Shown here: piece by piece, positions 18,506 through 27,522 of the stretch | How positions within the stretch are numbered: the first letter of the stretch is position 1 | How the letters are laid out: every line of letters starts with the position of its first letter | Assembly: GCF_030232585.1 (NCBI RefSeq) | Contig: NZ_JASPJX010000001.1 | Span: forward strand, 288,238 to 352,237 | DNA: 64,000 nt | Direction of reading: 5' to 3' | Origin: Corynebacterium sp. MSK008 | GTDB taxonomy: Bacteria; Actinomycetota; Actinomycetes; Mycobacteriales; Mycobacteriaceae | The notes under the pieces: model-generated | Told to the model about the DNA's origin: nothing | What the model saw: the letters and a program-made list of their open reading frames with translations, nothing else | Databases searched by the model: none | Position numbers and translations under genes: made by a program

Positions 18506-19041
18506 CTACTGCGCAATTGCTTATCGACGAGCTCCGCACCCGCCGCCAAACCATCGCCTTCTGCGAGTCGCTCACTGCCGGTCTCGCTTCGGCGACGTTG
18601 GCTGATGTGCCCGGTGCCTCGGATGTGTTGGTCGGCGGGCTGGTGACCTACTCGCCGGAGTTGAAGACATCGCTTGTGGACGTGCCCGCGGATCTGATCG
18701 AGCGCGAGGGCGTAGTCTCTGCCGCCGTCGCGCGCGAGATGGCGCGTGGGGCGCGGCGCGTGTGCGGTACCGACTGGGCGGTGGCGCTGACCGGTGTCGC
18801 GGGCCCCGACGGCCAGGACGGCGTACCCGCCGGCACCGTGTGGATCGGTCTGGCCGGGCCGAAATGGACCGCCTCGTCGCAGGCGGCGGATCTGCTCGAT
18901 CCAGCAGTAGGCCAGTACGCGCTTATGCCGGGAGCTGCGGTGCCGGTGCGTGTGCTGTCGGGGCAGCGCAATGAGGTCCGCCGCCTGGCGGTGGAGGCCG
19001 CGCTGGTCGGTGCGCTGACGGGCGTGCGGGAACAAAACTAA
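18502..19041 (+). CDS. cinA: CinA C-terminal domain protein (NMN deamidase type)
   Basis: 179 residues, corresponding only to the C-terminal amidohydrolase domain of CinA; the N-terminal molybdopterin-like domain is absent, as is usual here. Motifs: TIAFCESLTAGL, GGLVTYSPELKTSL and VALTGVAGPDGQDGVPAGTVWI. Known homologues deamidate nicotinamide mononucleotide in pyridine-nucleotide salvage. GTG start overlapping the pgsA stop. The fifth to tenth codons contain one exact copy of the 17-mer described elsewhere. Confidence 0.9.
   Translation: MTTAQLLIDELRTRRQTIAFCESLTAGLASATLADVPGASDVLVGGLVTYSPELKTSLVDVPADLIEREGVVSAAVAREMARGARRVCGTDWAVALTGVAGPDGQDGVPAGTVWIGLAGPKWTASSQAADLLDPAVGQYALMPGAAVPVRVLSGQRNEVRRLAVEAALVGALTGVREQN
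18513..18529 (+). repeat. 17-mer GCAATTGCTTATCGACG, copy inside cinA
   Basis: Read in frame as the end of Ala-Gln-Leu-Leu-Ile-Asp-Glu. The core Leu is encoded by CTT although CTG/CTC dominate around it. Confidence 0.7.
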
Positions 19042-19064
19042 ACGGCGAGTCGTTGGAGAAAATG

Positions 19065-19427
19065 ATGACCACTACTACTTTGCTCTACGACACCCCGGTA
19101 AACGTGCCGCTCGCCCCGGCCGATGTTGCCCCCGCCGCATCCCGCGAGCCGTTGTTCCGTGAGGCGCTCGGCATGTCGCTGCGTGCGTTCCGCGCGGACA
19201 AGGGCGTGACGCTGCGTGCGCTGGCAAAGGAAGCGCGAGTGTCCTCCGGCTACATCTCCGAGCTGGAGCGTGGCCGGAAGGAAGTTTCCTCCGAGCTGTT
19301 GGCCTCCCTGTGCGAGGCGTTGGGGACCACGGTCTCCGAGGTTTTGCTGGAGGCTGTGGCGAACATGTCGCTGCATTCGTTCACCGAAGAGCTGGAGCGC
19401 ACCACGCCGGCCGCAGCGGAAGCGTAG
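19065..19427 (+). CDS. clgR: Helix-turn-helix regulator ClgR
   Basis: 120 residues. An XRE-type HTH occupies ~38-100 (RAFRADKGVTLRALAKEARV, then SSGYISELERGRKEVSSELL). In C. glutamicum ClgR sits at this position and activates clpC, clpP and stress genes, and it is itself degraded by ClpCP; the Ala-rich C-terminus (TPAAAEA) fits such a degron. GGAG at 19055-19058 fits the ATG at 19065 better than those 3 or 12 nt upstream. The PspA-type gene follows. Confidence 0.88.
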   Translation: MTTTTLLYDTPVNVPLAPADVAPAASREPLFREALGMSLRAFRADKGVTLRALAKEARVSSGYISELERGRKEVSSELLASLCEALGTTVSEVLLEAVANMSLHSFTEELERTTPAAAEA

Positions 19428-19453
19428 CCGGCAATCCGCGACTACAGTGGTTG

Positions 19454-19464
19454 GCGTTTAACGC
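19454..19464 (+). promoter_or_regulatory. Palindrome GCGTTTAACGC in the pspA promoter
   Basis: A perfect 11-bp palindrome, with TTG before and AA after, directly upstream of a TCTACT -10-like hexamer at 19467-19472. ClgR is the neighbouring regulator, but the GCG/CGC order is reversed relative to the ClgR consensus I know, so the cognate protein is open. Confidence 0.4.
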
Positions 19465-19487
19465 AATCTACTGACAGAAAGGTCACG

Positions 19488-19496
19488 GTGCTTTAG
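19488..19496 (+). other. Minimal upstream ORF (GTG CTT TAG) ahead of pspA
   Basis: GAAAGG lies 16 nt from the pspA ATG, too far for a normal SD, but 5 nt from this GTG. The two-codon frame ends 2 nt before the pspA ATG, which would allow re-initiation. Suggestive only. Confidence 0.3.
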
Positions 19497-19498
19497 CC

Positions 19499-20377
19499 AT
19501 GGCGAATCCCTTTACCAAGTTCTGGAACTACCTAATGGCGCTCTTCGACAACAAGATCGAAGAAAACGCAGACCCGAAGGTCCAGATCGAGCAGGCCATT
19601 AACGACGCACAGCGTCAGCACCAGGCACTGTCCCAGCAGGCGGCTGCCGTGATTGGCAACCAGCGCCAGCTGGAGATGCAGCTCAACCGCCGCCTGGAGG
19701 ACGTCGAGAAGCTGCAGGCGAACGCTCGCCAGGCACTCCAGCTCGCCGACAAGGCACGCGGCGAGGGCAACGCCCAGAAGGCGCAGGAGTACGAAAACGC
19801 CGCCGAGGCATTCGCTGCACAGCTGGTTACCGCCGAGTCCGGCGTCGAGGACACCAAGCAGCTGCACGACCAGGCGCTGCAGCAGGCCGCGCAGGCAAAG
19901 CAGGCCGTCGAGCGCAACGCCGCGCACCTGCAGCAGCAGGTGGCTGAGCGCTCCAAGCTGCTGTCCCAGCTGGAGCAGGCGAAGATGCAGGAGAAGGTCT
20001 CGGAGACCATGCAGTCCATGAACTCGATCACCGCCTCCGGCCCGAACCTGGACCAGGTGCGCGACAAGATCGAGCGCCGTTACGCCAACGCACTCGGTGC
20101 CGCCGAGCTGGCGCAGAACTCCATCGAAGGCCGCATGGCTGAGGTCGAGCAGGCCGGCATCCAAATGGCGGGTCACGGCCGCCTGGAGCAGCTGCGCGCC
20201 GAGATGGCGGGCGAGCTGACCTCCGGCAACAAGCAGGCCATCGAGCAGGGCAATTCCGCACAGGGTGGCGCCGCCCAGGCTGGTGCCGCCGGTGCTTCTG
20301 GTGCTTCGAACCCGGTCGCTAACGATGTCTCCGACGACGCTGTCGCACAGCGCATGCGCGAGCTGCGCGGGGAGTAA
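19499..20377 (+). CDS. pspA: PspA/IM30 family protein
   Basis: 292 residues, mostly long coiled-coil helices (Gln/Ala-rich heptads from ~25 to ~225) after an amphipathic N-terminal helix ([20 protein letters not shown]). The last ~60 residues are a Gly/Ala/Ser linker followed by a short conserved tail ([14 protein letters not shown]). PspA/IM30 proteins bind and stabilise the inner membrane under envelope stress, in the same ESCRT-III-like superfamily as Vipp1. Its position after clgR matches mycobacteria and C. glutamicum, where ClgR drives pspA. Confidence 0.92.
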   Translation: MANPFTKFWNYLMALFDNKIEENADPKVQIEQAINDAQRQHQALSQQAAAVIGNQRQLEMQLNRRLEDVEKLQANARQALQLADKARGEGNAQKAQEYENAAEAFAAQLVTAESGVEDTKQLHDQALQQAAQAKQAVERNAAHLQQQVAERSKLLSQLEQAKMQEKVSETMQSMNSITASGPNLDQVRDKIERRYANALGAAELAQNSIEGRMAEVEQAGIQMAGHGRLEQLRAEMAGELTSGNKQAIEQGNSAQGGAAQAGAAGASGASNPVANDVSDDAVAQRMRELRGE

Positions 20378-20411
20378 GCGCGTAGCGCCGCAGACGCTTT
20401 CGAAACGCTTT

Positions 20412-20443
20412 CCGCCCGGTCCCTCTGATGCGGGGCCGGGCGG
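20412..20443 (+). terminator. pspA terminator
   Basis: CCGCCCGGTCCC and GGGGCCGGGCGG pair over 12 bp (one G-T) around TCTGATGC, followed by ATTGTCGTTC. It starts 35 bp after the pspA stop. Confidence 0.7.
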
Positions 20444-20499
20444 ATTGTCGTTCTACAGCGGAGTGCGAGCGCAACCTCTCCACGGCTTCTCCTTGGCGT

Positions 20500-20569
20500 T
20501 TCCAGCTATCAGGATCCAGCTATCCGTCCCTCAGAGCCGAATAGCCGGGTCTTAGTAGCTGGATTTGGA
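20500..20569. repeat. 70-bp palindromic intergenic element, copy B (inverted relative to 16.2 kb)
   Basis: Its right arm 20543-20569 is the reverse complement of 16166-16192 with one difference; its left arm and loop match the rest of copy A less well (18/22 and ~14/21). Its own arms pair imperfectly (about 15 of 20). It lies between pspA and bioN, which point toward each other. No ORF. Confidence 0.7.
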
Positions 20570-20592
20570 AAAGGGGAGGGGTGGCTGCGCAG

Positions 20593-21198
20593 CTAATCCA
20601 CGGCTCCGCGGGCCATCAGCGCCTCCCCAATCATCCGCGCGCGGCGCACGGACCGGATCACAAGTGGCGTGCCGAAGGCGCGAAGCGAGAAGCCGGATCC
20701 GCGGGCTTTGCGTGCGTCGAGCACTTCGTTGGCCGTGGCGAGCATGAGTGGGATAAGCCGGATGGTCAGCGCGATGGTCAGCGACGTCAGCTCGCCGGCG
20801 CGGCCGAGCGGGGCGAGGGCGCGGTCGAGGGCGTCCATGAGCGCCTCGACCGGGGTGGTCAGCGTGAGCAGGTTCGCCGCGGCGATGGTGGCGAGCAGAC
20901 CGATCAGCAGCGTCAGCGCGGATTGCACGCCGTTTTGCCACACCATGAACACGCCCAGAAACAGCAACACGGGCAGTAGCGGCATGAGCTGGCGCCACGC
21001 CACCCGTGCGGGGATGCGCGCCCACACATAGAGCAAAGCGACGAGCCCGAGCGCGGCCGAAGCGTGCCACGGCTGGGTCGGCAGGGCGGTGACGGCGATG
21101 ATGAAAACGACCAGCAGCACGAACTTCAGCGCCGCGCCTAGGCGGTGCAGCCACGTGTCGCCGGGTATGTAGACGCCTAGGGGGAGTTCGCGTATCAC
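20593..21198 (-). CDS. bioN: ECF transporter transmembrane component (biotin)
   Basis: 201 residues with ~5 membrane helices and the EcfT-type coupling segments near the C-terminus: ALTIRLIPLMLATANEVLDA and the second Arg/Ala motif ARKARGSGFSLRAFG. It couples the ATPase to the substrate-binding subunit. Start overlaps the bioM stop (4 bp), and bioY lies just upstream, so the three form a bioY-bioM-bioN operon as in C. glutamicum. Confidence 0.92.
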   Translation of the reverse strand: MIRELPLGVYIPGDTWLHRLGAALKFVLLVVFIIAVTALPTQPWHASAALGLVALLYVWARIPARVAWRQLMPLLPVLLFLGVFMVWQNGVQSALTLLIGLLATIAAANLLTLTTPVEALMDALDRALAPLGRAGELTSLTIALTIRLIPLMLATANEVLDARKARGSGFSLRAFGTPLVIRSVRRARMIGEALMARGAVD

Positions 21199-21884
21199 GG
21201 CTTAGCGTCCATTAGGTCGGTGTAGAAGGCGATGGCCTCGTCGGGGGCGCCGTCGTAGGCCAAGGCACCGTCGTCGATGACCAGTACGCGGTCGAATCCG
21301 CGCAGCATCTCCAGGTCGTGCGTGACAACGATGAGCTGCTGGTCCAGCGACATCAGCTCGCGCACGATGCGGCGGCGGTTGCGCAGGTCCAGCAGGGTGG
21401 TGGGTTCGTCGGCGATGATCGTGTCCGGCTCGATCACGAGCACGGAGGCGAGCGCCAGCATTTGCTTCTCGCCGCCGGAGAGGGTGTGCGGGGAGTGCTC
21501 CGCGCGGTCGGCAAGATCGAAGCGCTCGAGTGCGTCTGCCACGCGGCGTTTGACCTCCTCGCGCGGCAGCTTGAAGCGTCGCAGGGAAAACGCCACGTCG
21601 TCGGAAACGCGCGGCATGACAATTTGGGATTCGGCGTCGGAGAAGACAAAACCGACGCGTTTGCGGATCTCTTTGCCGCGTTTGTCGGGCGTGAGCCCGT
21701 CGTAAAGCACTTGCCCTGCTGTTGGCTCGATGAGGCCGTTGATCAGGCGCACGGTGGTGGATTTGCCGGAGCCGTTGGAGCCGATGATGCCGATGCGCTG
21801 CTCCGACAGGCTCACGGTGAGCGGCGCGAGGATTTGCTCGCCGTCATATGCGACGGCGGCGCCGCGGAACTCGATGAGGGGCAT
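21195..21884 (-). CDS. bioM: ECF transporter ATPase (biotin)
   Basis: 229 residues, an ABC ATPase with Walker A GIIGSNGSGKSTTVRLI, signature LSGGEKQMLALASVLV and Walker B DTIIADEPTTLLDLRN. I take the ATG at 21884 (MPLIEFRGAAV); the longer frame overlaps bioY and has no homology. It powers uptake with BioN and BioY. Five bp separate it from the bioY stop. Confidence 0.92.
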   Translation of the reverse strand: MPLIEFRGAAVAYDGEQILAPLTVSLSEQRIGIIGSNGSGKSTTVRLINGLIEPTAGQVLYDGLTPDKRGKEIRKRVGFVFSDAESQIVMPRVSDDVAFSLRRFKLPREEVKRRVADALERFDLADRAEHSPHTLSGGEKQMLALASVLVIEPDTIIADEPTTLLDLRNRRRIVRELMSLDQQLIVVTHDLEMLRGFDRVLVIDDGALAYDGAPDEAIAFYTDLMDAKP

Positions 21885-21889
21885 GGCGC

Positions 21890-22456
21890 CTACTTGCGGG
21901 CCCCGCGCAGATCCGGGAACGCCTGGTGCACCGCGAACGCGATGGCGATCATGAGCGCGACCTTGCCGGCGTCCGGCAGCAGGAACGGCACCTGCGCCGC
22001 CCAAGCTGCGCCGAAGGTCATTTCAGCGCGCCACATCAGGCCGAACACGCCGCAGAGGTACTGGAAAAACAGGCCCAGGTAGCCGGCGAGGATGAGGATT
22101 CCGATGCTCGCCGCTTTGTTCGAGCGGAACGGTGCGGTGTACGCGACCGCACCGGCGACGGCGGCGGAGACGAGGTAGCCGGCCAGGTACCCGACGGTCG
22201 GCCCGCCGAGGGCGGAAATCACGGTGCGGCCGCCCGCGAGCACCGGCAGCGCCAGACCCACCAGTAGGAAGATTGCGGCGGCGGAGAACCCGCGACGCCA
22301 CCCCAGTACGAGGCCAGCGAGGATGACCGCGGCGTTCTGCAGCACAATGGGCACGCCGGCAGCGCCGACGGGAATGGACACGAAGCCCAGCACGATGATG
22401 ATGGCGGCGAAGACCGCGATGAGCGCAATGTCCTGTGCCGTAGAGTTTTTCTTCAT
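21890..22456 (-). CDS. bioY: Biotin-binding S component of the ECF transporter
   Basis: 188 residues with ~6 helices and the BioY pattern GRRTVISALGGPTVGY (here AGGRTVISALGGPTVG) plus YLCGVFGL. It binds biotin at the outer face of the membrane. ATG at 22456 lies 5 nt downstream of a TACACT hexamer, so the transcript may be leaderless. I could not find a BioQ-type TGAAC-N3-GTTCA box in the 43-bp gap to the divergent DUF3046 gene. Confidence 0.93.
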   Translation of the reverse strand: MKKNSTAQDIALIAVFAAIIIVLGFVSIPVGAAGVPIVLQNAAVILAGLVLGWRRGFSAAAIFLLVGLALPVLAGGRTVISALGGPTVGYLAGYLVSAAVAGAVAYTAPFRSNKAASIGILILAGYLGLFFQYLCGVFGLMWRAEMTFGAAWAAQVPFLLPDAGKVALMIAIAFAVHQAFPDLRGARK

Positions 22457-22499
22457 GCGCGGGAGTGTACCGCGGCGGGTGGCGTGTACTGTCGGGCGC

Positions 22500-22715
22500 A
22501 TGCGTTTGACGGAGTTTCACCAGCTTGTGCAGGACGAATTCGGCTCGGAGCGTGCGCAGTGGATCATTCAGACCCAGGTGTTGCCCGGGTTTGAGCAGAC
22601 GTCTGCACAGCTCATTGATGCCGGCGTGGACCCGCGCGATGCGTGGCGCGGGCTCTGCGACGCGTTCGATGTCCCGGCGGAGCGCCGCCTCGGGGTCGAT
22701 CGCCCGGGCACTTAG
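22500..22715 (+). CDS. DUF3046 family protein
   Basis: 71 residues: MRLTEFHQLVQDEFG, then SAQLIDAGVDPRDAWRGLCD. This small soluble family is conserved just upstream of recA-recX in mycobacteria and corynebacteria. The function is not known. ATG lies 9 nt after TGTACT, divergent from bioY. Confidence 0.85.
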   Translation: MRLTEFHQLVQDEFGSERAQWIIQTQVLPGFEQTSAQLIDAGVDPRDAWRGLCDAFDVPAERRLGVDRPGT

Positions 22716-22723
22716 GGGCCGTT

Positions 22724-22734
22724 GCTTATCGACG
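22724..22734 (+). repeat. GCTTATCGACG oligomer copy (CGTT before core)
   Basis: Intergenic, 8 bp after the DUF3046 stop and ahead of the recA promoter. It is the second noncoding plus-strand copy. Confidence 0.65.
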
Positions 22735-22763
22735 GCTCCGCTGCCCCGGCGTGTTGTTGAGTT

Positions 22764-22779
22764 TCGAACACGTTTGCGT
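22764..22779 (+). promoter_or_regulatory. LexA/SOS box of recA
   Basis: TCGAACACGTTTGCGT matches the actinobacterial LexA operator TCGAACANNTGTTCGA in its left half and partly in its right (about 11 of the 14 fixed positions). It lies ~170 bp before recA in a 232-bp gap that also contains a candidate SD (GGAGG) just before the start and no other gene. Confidence 0.7.
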
Positions 22780-22947
22780 GTATTCTCTGGCGTGTCGCCG
22801 TCGCGTTCTACAGTGTGCCGTGTTTTCCGCTTGGGAAAGATTTCTTCGCGTTCGAGGGAACCGAAGCGGTATGGCGATACGTCTAACTAAGAAACTGTGC
22901 ACGCGACGCGCCCAGCGCCGCCGAATACTTGGAGGTAGAAACACCAC

Positions 22948-24075
22948 ATGGCAACGAAAAAGAAGTCCGCGGCTTCGGCCGGCAACGACCGCAAGAATGC
23001 GCTCGATGCAGCGCTGGCAATGATTGAGAAGGACTACGGCAAGGGCGCTGTCATGCGCTTGGGCGACGAGAACCGCCCGCCGATCCAGTCCATCTCTTCC
23101 GGCAACACTGCCATCGACGTCGCGCTCGGCATCGGTGGTTGGCCGCGCGGACGAATCGTGGAGATTTACGGGCCGGAGTCTTCCGGTAAGACCACCGTGG
23201 CGCTGCACGCGATCGCGGAGGCGCAGCGCGGCGGCGGCATCGCGGCGTTTATCGACGCGGAGCACGCCCTCGACCCGGATTACGCGCGCAAGCTCGGCGT
23301 GGACACCGACAACCTGCTGGTTTCCCAGCCGGACACCGGCGAGCAGGCGCTGGAGATTGCGGACATGCTTGTGCGCTCGGGCGCGATCGACATGATTGTG
23401 ATTGACTCGGTGGCCGCACTGACACCGAAGGCCGAGATTGAGGGCGAGATGGGCGACAGCCACGTCGGCCTGCAGGCCCGCCTGATGTCCCAGGCGCTGC
23501 GCAAGATGACCGGTGCGCTGTACAACTCCGGCACCACCGCCATCTTCATTAACCAGCTGCGCGAGAAGATCGGCGTGATGTTCGGCTCCCCGGAGACCAC
23601 CACTGGCGGTAAGGCGCTGAAGTTCTACGCGTCGGTGCGCTGCGATGTCCGCCGTATTCAGACGCTGAAGGACGGCCAGGACTCCATTGGCAACCGCACC
23701 AAGATGAAGGTGGTGAAGAACAAGGTCTCCCCGCCGTTCAAGATCGCCGAGTTCGACATCATGTACGGCGAGGGCATCTCGCGTGAGAGCTCGATCATCG
23801 ACATGGGTGTGGAAAACGGCATCGTGAAAAAGTCCGGTTCCTGGTTCACCTACGAAGGCGACCAGCTCGGCCAGGGCAAGGAGAAGGCCCGCATCTTCCT
23901 GAAGGAGAACCCGGACCTGGCCAACGAGATCGAGGACAAGATCTTCCGCGCGCTCGGCGTGGGCAAGTACGCCAACGCGTCCGACGAGCTGACGGACGAG
24001 CCGGTGGATATGGTGCCGAACATCGACTTCGACGACGAGGACGACGTGGCTGCACCGGCAACCGCGGAGAAGTAG
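22948..24075 (+). CDS. recA: Recombinase A
   Basis: 375 residues without an intein. Walker A is [13 protein letters not shown], Walker [11 protein letters not shown], and the DNA-binding loops are recognisable ([14 protein letters not shown] and [15 protein letters not shown]). RecA performs strand exchange and triggers LexA self-cleavage; lexA is 25 kb downstream in this window. GGAGG 10 nt upstream of ATG. The acidic C-terminus ([13 protein letters not shown]) is typical. recX follows with no gap. Confidence 0.98.
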   Translation: MATKKKSAASAGNDRKNALDAALAMIEKDYGKGAVMRLGDENRPPIQSISSGNTAIDVALGIGGWPRGRIVEIYGPESSGKTTVALHAIAEAQRGGGIAAFIDAEHALDPDYARKLGVDTDNLLVSQPDTGEQALEIADMLVRSGAIDMIVIDSVAALTPKAEIEGEMGDSHVGLQARLMSQALRKMTGALYNSGTTAIFINQLREKIGVMFGSPETTTGGKALKFYASVRCDVRRIQTLKDGQDSIGNRTKMKVVKNKVSPPFKIAEFDIMYGEGISRESSIIDMGVENGIVKKSGSWFTYEGDQLGQGKEKARIFLKENPDLANEIEDKIFRALGVGKYANASDELTDEPVDMVPNIDFDDEDDVAAPATAEK

Positions 24076-24657
24076 TTGACGGACGCGGACAAGGTTGCCC
24101 GGCTCCAGGCGGCGCTTGACGCCTACGAGCCGGGCACCGGTCTTTTCGACCGGACACACGAGGAGGCCTTGGCGCCCGTTCGCAAACGGGCGCTTGGCCT
24201 GCTGGATCAGCGTGCGCGCTCCCGCGCGGAGCTGCACGAGCGACTGGTCAAGGCCGAGTTCGAACCGCAGCTTGTGGACGAAGTCCTCGACGACCTGGCC
24301 GGCTCCGGCCTGATCAACGACGCGCAGTTCGCCCACGAGTGGGTGCGCCAGCGCGCCGCCCGCCGGGGCAAGTCCGCCCGTGCGCTGGACATGGAGCTGC
24401 GCGACAAGGGCGTCGGGGGAGCGGACCGCGCCGCGGCCTTGGAGCAGATCTCCGAGGAAGACGAGGAGCACACAGCCCGCGCGGTGGCGGAAAAGTCCGC
24501 GCGGAAGGTCAAAGCGGCTCCCGCAGACCGCGCCGAGTACGACAAGCATCTGCGCCGCGTCGTGGGTGCGTTGGCCCGGCGCGGCTTTGACCAGGGCATG
24601 GCGCTGCGCATCGCTCGAGAGGAGCTGGACGCGCGCATCGCCGCGTGCGCGGAGTAG
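24076..24657 (+). CDS. recX: Recombination regulator RecX
   Basis: 193 residues of three-helix repeats with [23 protein letters not shown] and [20 protein letters not shown]. RecX caps and modulates RecA filaments. The start is TTG directly after the recA TAG, using GGAG in the last recA codons as SD, so it is coupled to recA. Confidence 0.93.
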   Translation: MTDADKVARLQAALDAYEPGTGLFDRTHEEALAPVRKRALGLLDQRARSRAELHERLVKAEFEPQLVDEVLDDLAGSGLINDAQFAHEWVRQRAARRGKSARALDMELRDKGVGGADRAAALEQISEEDEEHTARAVAEKSARKVKAAPADRAEYDKHLRRVVGALARRGFDQGMALRIAREELDARIAACAE

Positions 24658-24667
24658 GCCGAAACAC

Positions 24668-24680
24668 TGAACAGTGTTCA
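24668..24680 (+). promoter_or_regulatory. BioQ-type operator in the bioW promoter
   Basis: TGAACAGTGTTCA is a perfect palindrome fitting the corynebacterial BioQ motif TGAAC-N3-GTTAC/GTTCA. It is overlapped by AACACTGAACAGTGTT, also a palindrome. It lies directly upstream of the TAGACT -10, so repression of bioW-bioF by biotin status is expected. No bioQ gene is in the window. Confidence 0.7.
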
Positions 24681-24704
24681 AGACGGTCTCCTAGACTTGT
24701 CCGC

Positions 24705-25421
24705 ATGGCATTGTTCAGCGTGAAGATGCGCTCCAGCGCGCTCGGCACCCACATCTCGGGCGCCGAACGAATCGTGGAGGAGCGAGAAGTGTCGGACGTG
24801 TGCGCCGCGATGAGTCAGCGCGCACTGGCCCACGGCAAGGGAAAGCCGGATTCGATCACCGTGACGGTCACAGCAATCGACGGCGAAGTGGCAGATATCC
24901 CGGCGTTGCCAATCAGGGAGGCGCATTGCGCAGACCCGGTAGAGGCCCGCGAGACCGTGATCGACGCGCTCGCCCCGCTGACCCCGCACGCCGCCGAGGC
25001 CTGGGAGCTGCTCACTGGCGTGCGCGACATGCGCGGGGCCATCCTGTTCCACGCGGATACCGGTGCACGCCTCGAACCGGATCACGCCCGCGGCGTACGG
25101 GTGACCTCCATGGACGCCGCCACCGCCACCGGGGAGCGTCCCGAGGCGCACTCCGGCAAGACCCGCGTCACCGATGCGCTCGTGCTCGCTTCCAAGGTGG
25201 CGCACCACCCGGCGGTGCTCGCCGAGGTGTGCATCTCGGACGATCCGGACTACACCACCGGATACGTGGCCTCCAGAGAGATGGGGTACCTGCGCGTGCC
25301 CAACATGAAGCCGGTCGGCTCCGAAATGGGCGGGCGCCTGTTCGTGGTAGACACCGATGATCCTGCGGACCTGATCGATTACCTCGAGCACACTCCCGTG
25401 CTGGTCGGGGAGGCCAAATGA
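24705..25421 (+). CDS. bioW: 6-carboxyhexanoate-CoA ligase (pimeloyl-CoA synthetase)
   Basis: 238 residues. MALFSVKMRSSALGTHISGA(ER) at the N-terminus matches the BioW signature (Y/F-S-V-R/K-M-R-x-S, H-I-S-G-A-E-R), and SREMGYLRVPNMKPVG near the end is also typical. BioW activates pimelate with CoA and ATP, giving the BioF substrate. The ATG at 24705 is 7 nt after TAGACT, hence probably leaderless. Stop overlaps the bioF start (ATGA). BioW is unusual in this genus. Confidence 0.88.
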   Translation: MALFSVKMRSSALGTHISGAERIVEEREVSDVCAAMSQRALAHGKGKPDSITVTVTAIDGEVADIPALPIREAHCADPVEARETVIDALAPLTPHAAEAWELLTGVRDMRGAILFHADTGARLEPDHARGVRVTSMDAATATGERPEAHSGKTRVTDALVLASKVAHHPAVLAEVCISDDPDYTTGYVASREMGYLRVPNMKPVGSEMGGRLFVVDTDDPADLIDYLEHTPVLVGEAK

Positions 25422-26569
25422 GCTGGCTCGACAACGCTGCCGAGCAACAGTGCGACAACTGGCGCAGCCAAGGCTTCGAGCGCACCCAAGCAATCTTCAG
25501 CACTGGCCAGACCCCGGTAGCGACCATCGACGGGCGCGAGTATGTCCTGTTCAGCTCCTCGAACTACCTGGGGCTGGCCGAACACCCCGCCGTGACCACA
25601 GCGGCTACCGACGCACTCAACCGTTTCGGCGCGGGCTCCGGCGGATCGCGCCTGACCACCGGTACCACGGACCTGCACAGCCAGGTTGAGCGCGATTTCG
25701 CCCGCTTCCTCGGCTACGAGGACTCCGTGTTTTTCTCCGCCGGGTTCATGGCCAATGCCGGCGTGCTGCAGGCGCTCGCCGGCCCCGGCACGCTCATCGT
25801 CTCGGACGAGCGCAATCACGCCAGCATCATCGACGGCTGCCGCTTGGCCAAGGCACAGGGTGCCACGGTGCGTGTGTACCGCCATCGCGACCCGGCGCAC
25901 GTCGACGAGCTGCTGCGAGGCCACTCCGGAGCAGCGATCGTGGTTACCGACGGGCTGTTTTCCATGGACGGCACCCTCGCGCCCGTCCCCGAACTCCTCA
26001 CTGTCTGCCGCGCCCGCGGCGCCGCCCTCATGGTCGACGACGCGCACGGCACCGGCACCCTCGGTGCCACGGGCCGCGGCATCACGGAGCACTTTTCGCT
26101 TATCGACGACCATCCGGACATCCTCGTCGCCACCTCATCCAAGGCGCTCGGAGTCGAAGGCGGGGCAGTGGCTGCCTCCGCACCCGTGGCAAAACTCCTG
26201 CGGCAGAAGGCCCGCACCTTCGTCTACTCCACCTCGTCCACACCGGCCACGTGCGCGGCGGTTTCGGCGGCCATCGGCGTGCTCGAGGGAGAGGAGAGTC
26301 CGGTGCCTGCGCTGCATCGGAACATCCGTCGCTTAGCAAGCCAGCTCGGGATGGATGAGTGGGCCAGTCCGATCATCCCGGTGCCCATCGGCGACGAAAC
26401 CAGAGCGGTGAACGCGGCCGCCAGGCTCCGCGAGGCCGGGTACTTCGTGCCCGCGATCCGTTGGCCAACCGTCCCGCGTGGTGCTGCGATGCTGCGGGTG
26501 ACGGTGATGGCCACTCACACCGACGCGCAGATCGACGGGCTGGCGCAGGCGCTGAGGCAGGTTCGCTAG
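25418..26569 (+). CDS. bioF: 8-amino-7-oxononanoate synthase
   Basis: 383 residues, a PLP-dependent alpha-oxoamine synthase. Visible: [36 protein letters not shown] (cofactor Asp/His) and [11 protein letters not shown] with the Schiff-base Lys at ~242. It condenses pimeloyl-CoA (or -ACP) with alanine in the first ring-forming step of biotin synthesis. Coupled to bioW. Its end overlaps the gluD stop, so the two transcripts converge without a terminator. Confidence 0.93.
   Translation: MSWLDNAAEQQCDNWRSQGFERTQAIFSTGQTPVATIDGREYVLFSSSNYLGLAEHPAVTTAATDALNRFGAGSGGSRLTTGTTDLHSQVERDFARFLGYEDSVFFSAGFMANAGVLQALAGPGTLIVSDERNHASIIDGCRLAKAQGATVRVYRHRDPAHVDELLRGHSGAAIVVTDGLFSMDGTLAPVPELLTVCRARGAALMVDDAHGTGTLGATGRGITEHFSLIDDHPDILVATSSKALGVEGGAVAASAPVAKLLRQKARTFVYSTSSTPATCAAVSAAIGVLEGEESPVPALHRNIRRLASQLGMDEWASPIIPVPIGDETRAVNAAARLREAGYFVPAIRWPTVPRGAAMLRVTVMATHTDAQIDGLAQALRQVR
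26098..26108 (+). repeat. GCTTATCGACG copy inside bioF
   Basis: In frame as Ser-Leu-Ile-Asp-Asp (TCG CTT ATC GAC GAC). Confidence 0.6.
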
Positions 26570-27522
26570 AAGCGCTTTTCCACCGGGTTATCAATCTGGG
26601 TGTAGTCCGGCGCCTGCCAATCCACGTTCACCGTGTCCTTGGTGTCCAGTCCGACGTTCTTGCCGGCGGTGGGCACTTTGGCAAACGGGTTGCGGCGGGC
26701 GCGTCCGGCGCGCAGCTGGCGTTCCACACGCGTTGCCAGCATGGTCAGGCCGTAGTTGATCAGGATCATGATGATGGCTACCACGATCAACGACGGCAGG
26801 TAGTTCTGGTTGGCGGATGCGACCTGGGTGCCGGAGCGCACCACTTCCACGTAGCCGATCTGGTAGCCGAGCGCGGAGTCTTTCAGTGCGATGACCATCT
26901 GAGAGATCAGGGCCGGCAGCATCGCCGCGACCGACTGCGGCAGCAAGATCCGGCCCATGGTCTGCCAGTGGCTCAGGCCCAACGCTTGGGCGGCTTCGGT
27001 CTGCCCGCGGGGCAGCGCCTTGATGCCGGCGCGCAGGATCTCCGCGATGACCGAGCCGTTGTACAGCGTCAGCGCGATCACCACGGCCCAGAACGCGAGG
27101 TCCTTCGGCGGGACCAGCCGGTAGACGGCCAGCACCTGGTACAGGAAGATCATCAGCAGCAGCACTGGGATGGCGCGGAAGCATTCGACAACAACTGCGC
27201 AGATGCCCCGCACGAGCTTGCTGGGCGCGAGCCGGCCAAGGCCGAATACCACGCCGAAGACGATGGCGAACACGATGGAGACCGCCGCTGCCTTAATCGT
27301 GCCCCACAGGCCCGGCAGGATGTAGGTGGTCCATGTGTTGCCCTGCAAGAACGGGTTCCAGCGGCTCGCCTCCAGCTGGCCGTTTGCGGCGAGGTTGTCC
27401 AGCACCCACCAGCCAGCGAGCACGACCGCGACGACGGTCAGTGCGGTGTAGATGTAGTTTCGGCGGACGGCGTTGGGCCCTGGGGCGTCGTAAAGCACCG
27501 TGGCTCGAACGGAAGAAGACAT
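26566..27522 (-). CDS. gluD: Glutamate ABC transporter permease GluD
   Basis: 318 residues. The inner-membrane permease has the EAA-type loop [20 protein letters not shown], which contacts the ATPase. It follows gluC with a start/stop overlap. The C-terminal ~50 residues after the last helix are hydrophilic. With GluABC it forms the glutamate importer of corynebacteria. The gene order gluA-gluB-gluC-gluD is as in C. glutamicum. Confidence 0.92.
   Translation of the reverse strand: MSSSVRATVLYDAPGPNAVRRNYIYTALTVVAVVLAGWWVLDNLAANGQLEASRWNPFLQGNTWTTYILPGLWGTIKAAAVSIVFAIVFGVVFGLGRLAPSKLVRGICAVVVECFRAIPVLLLMIFLYQVLAVYRLVPPKDLAFWAVVIALTLYNGSVIAEILRAGIKALPRGQTEAAQALGLSHWQTMGRILLPQSVAAMLPALISQMVIALKDSALGYQIGYVEVVRSGTQVASANQNYLPSLIVVAIIMILINYGLTMLATRVERQLRAGRARRNPFAKVPTAGKNVGLDTKDTVNVDWQAPDYTQIDNPVEKRF

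Noticed and set aside
22726..24681. 651-residue minus-strand ORF over recA/recX
   Set aside because: Antisense to genes of certain identity; composition is His/Arg/Leu-rich as expected for a complementary frame.
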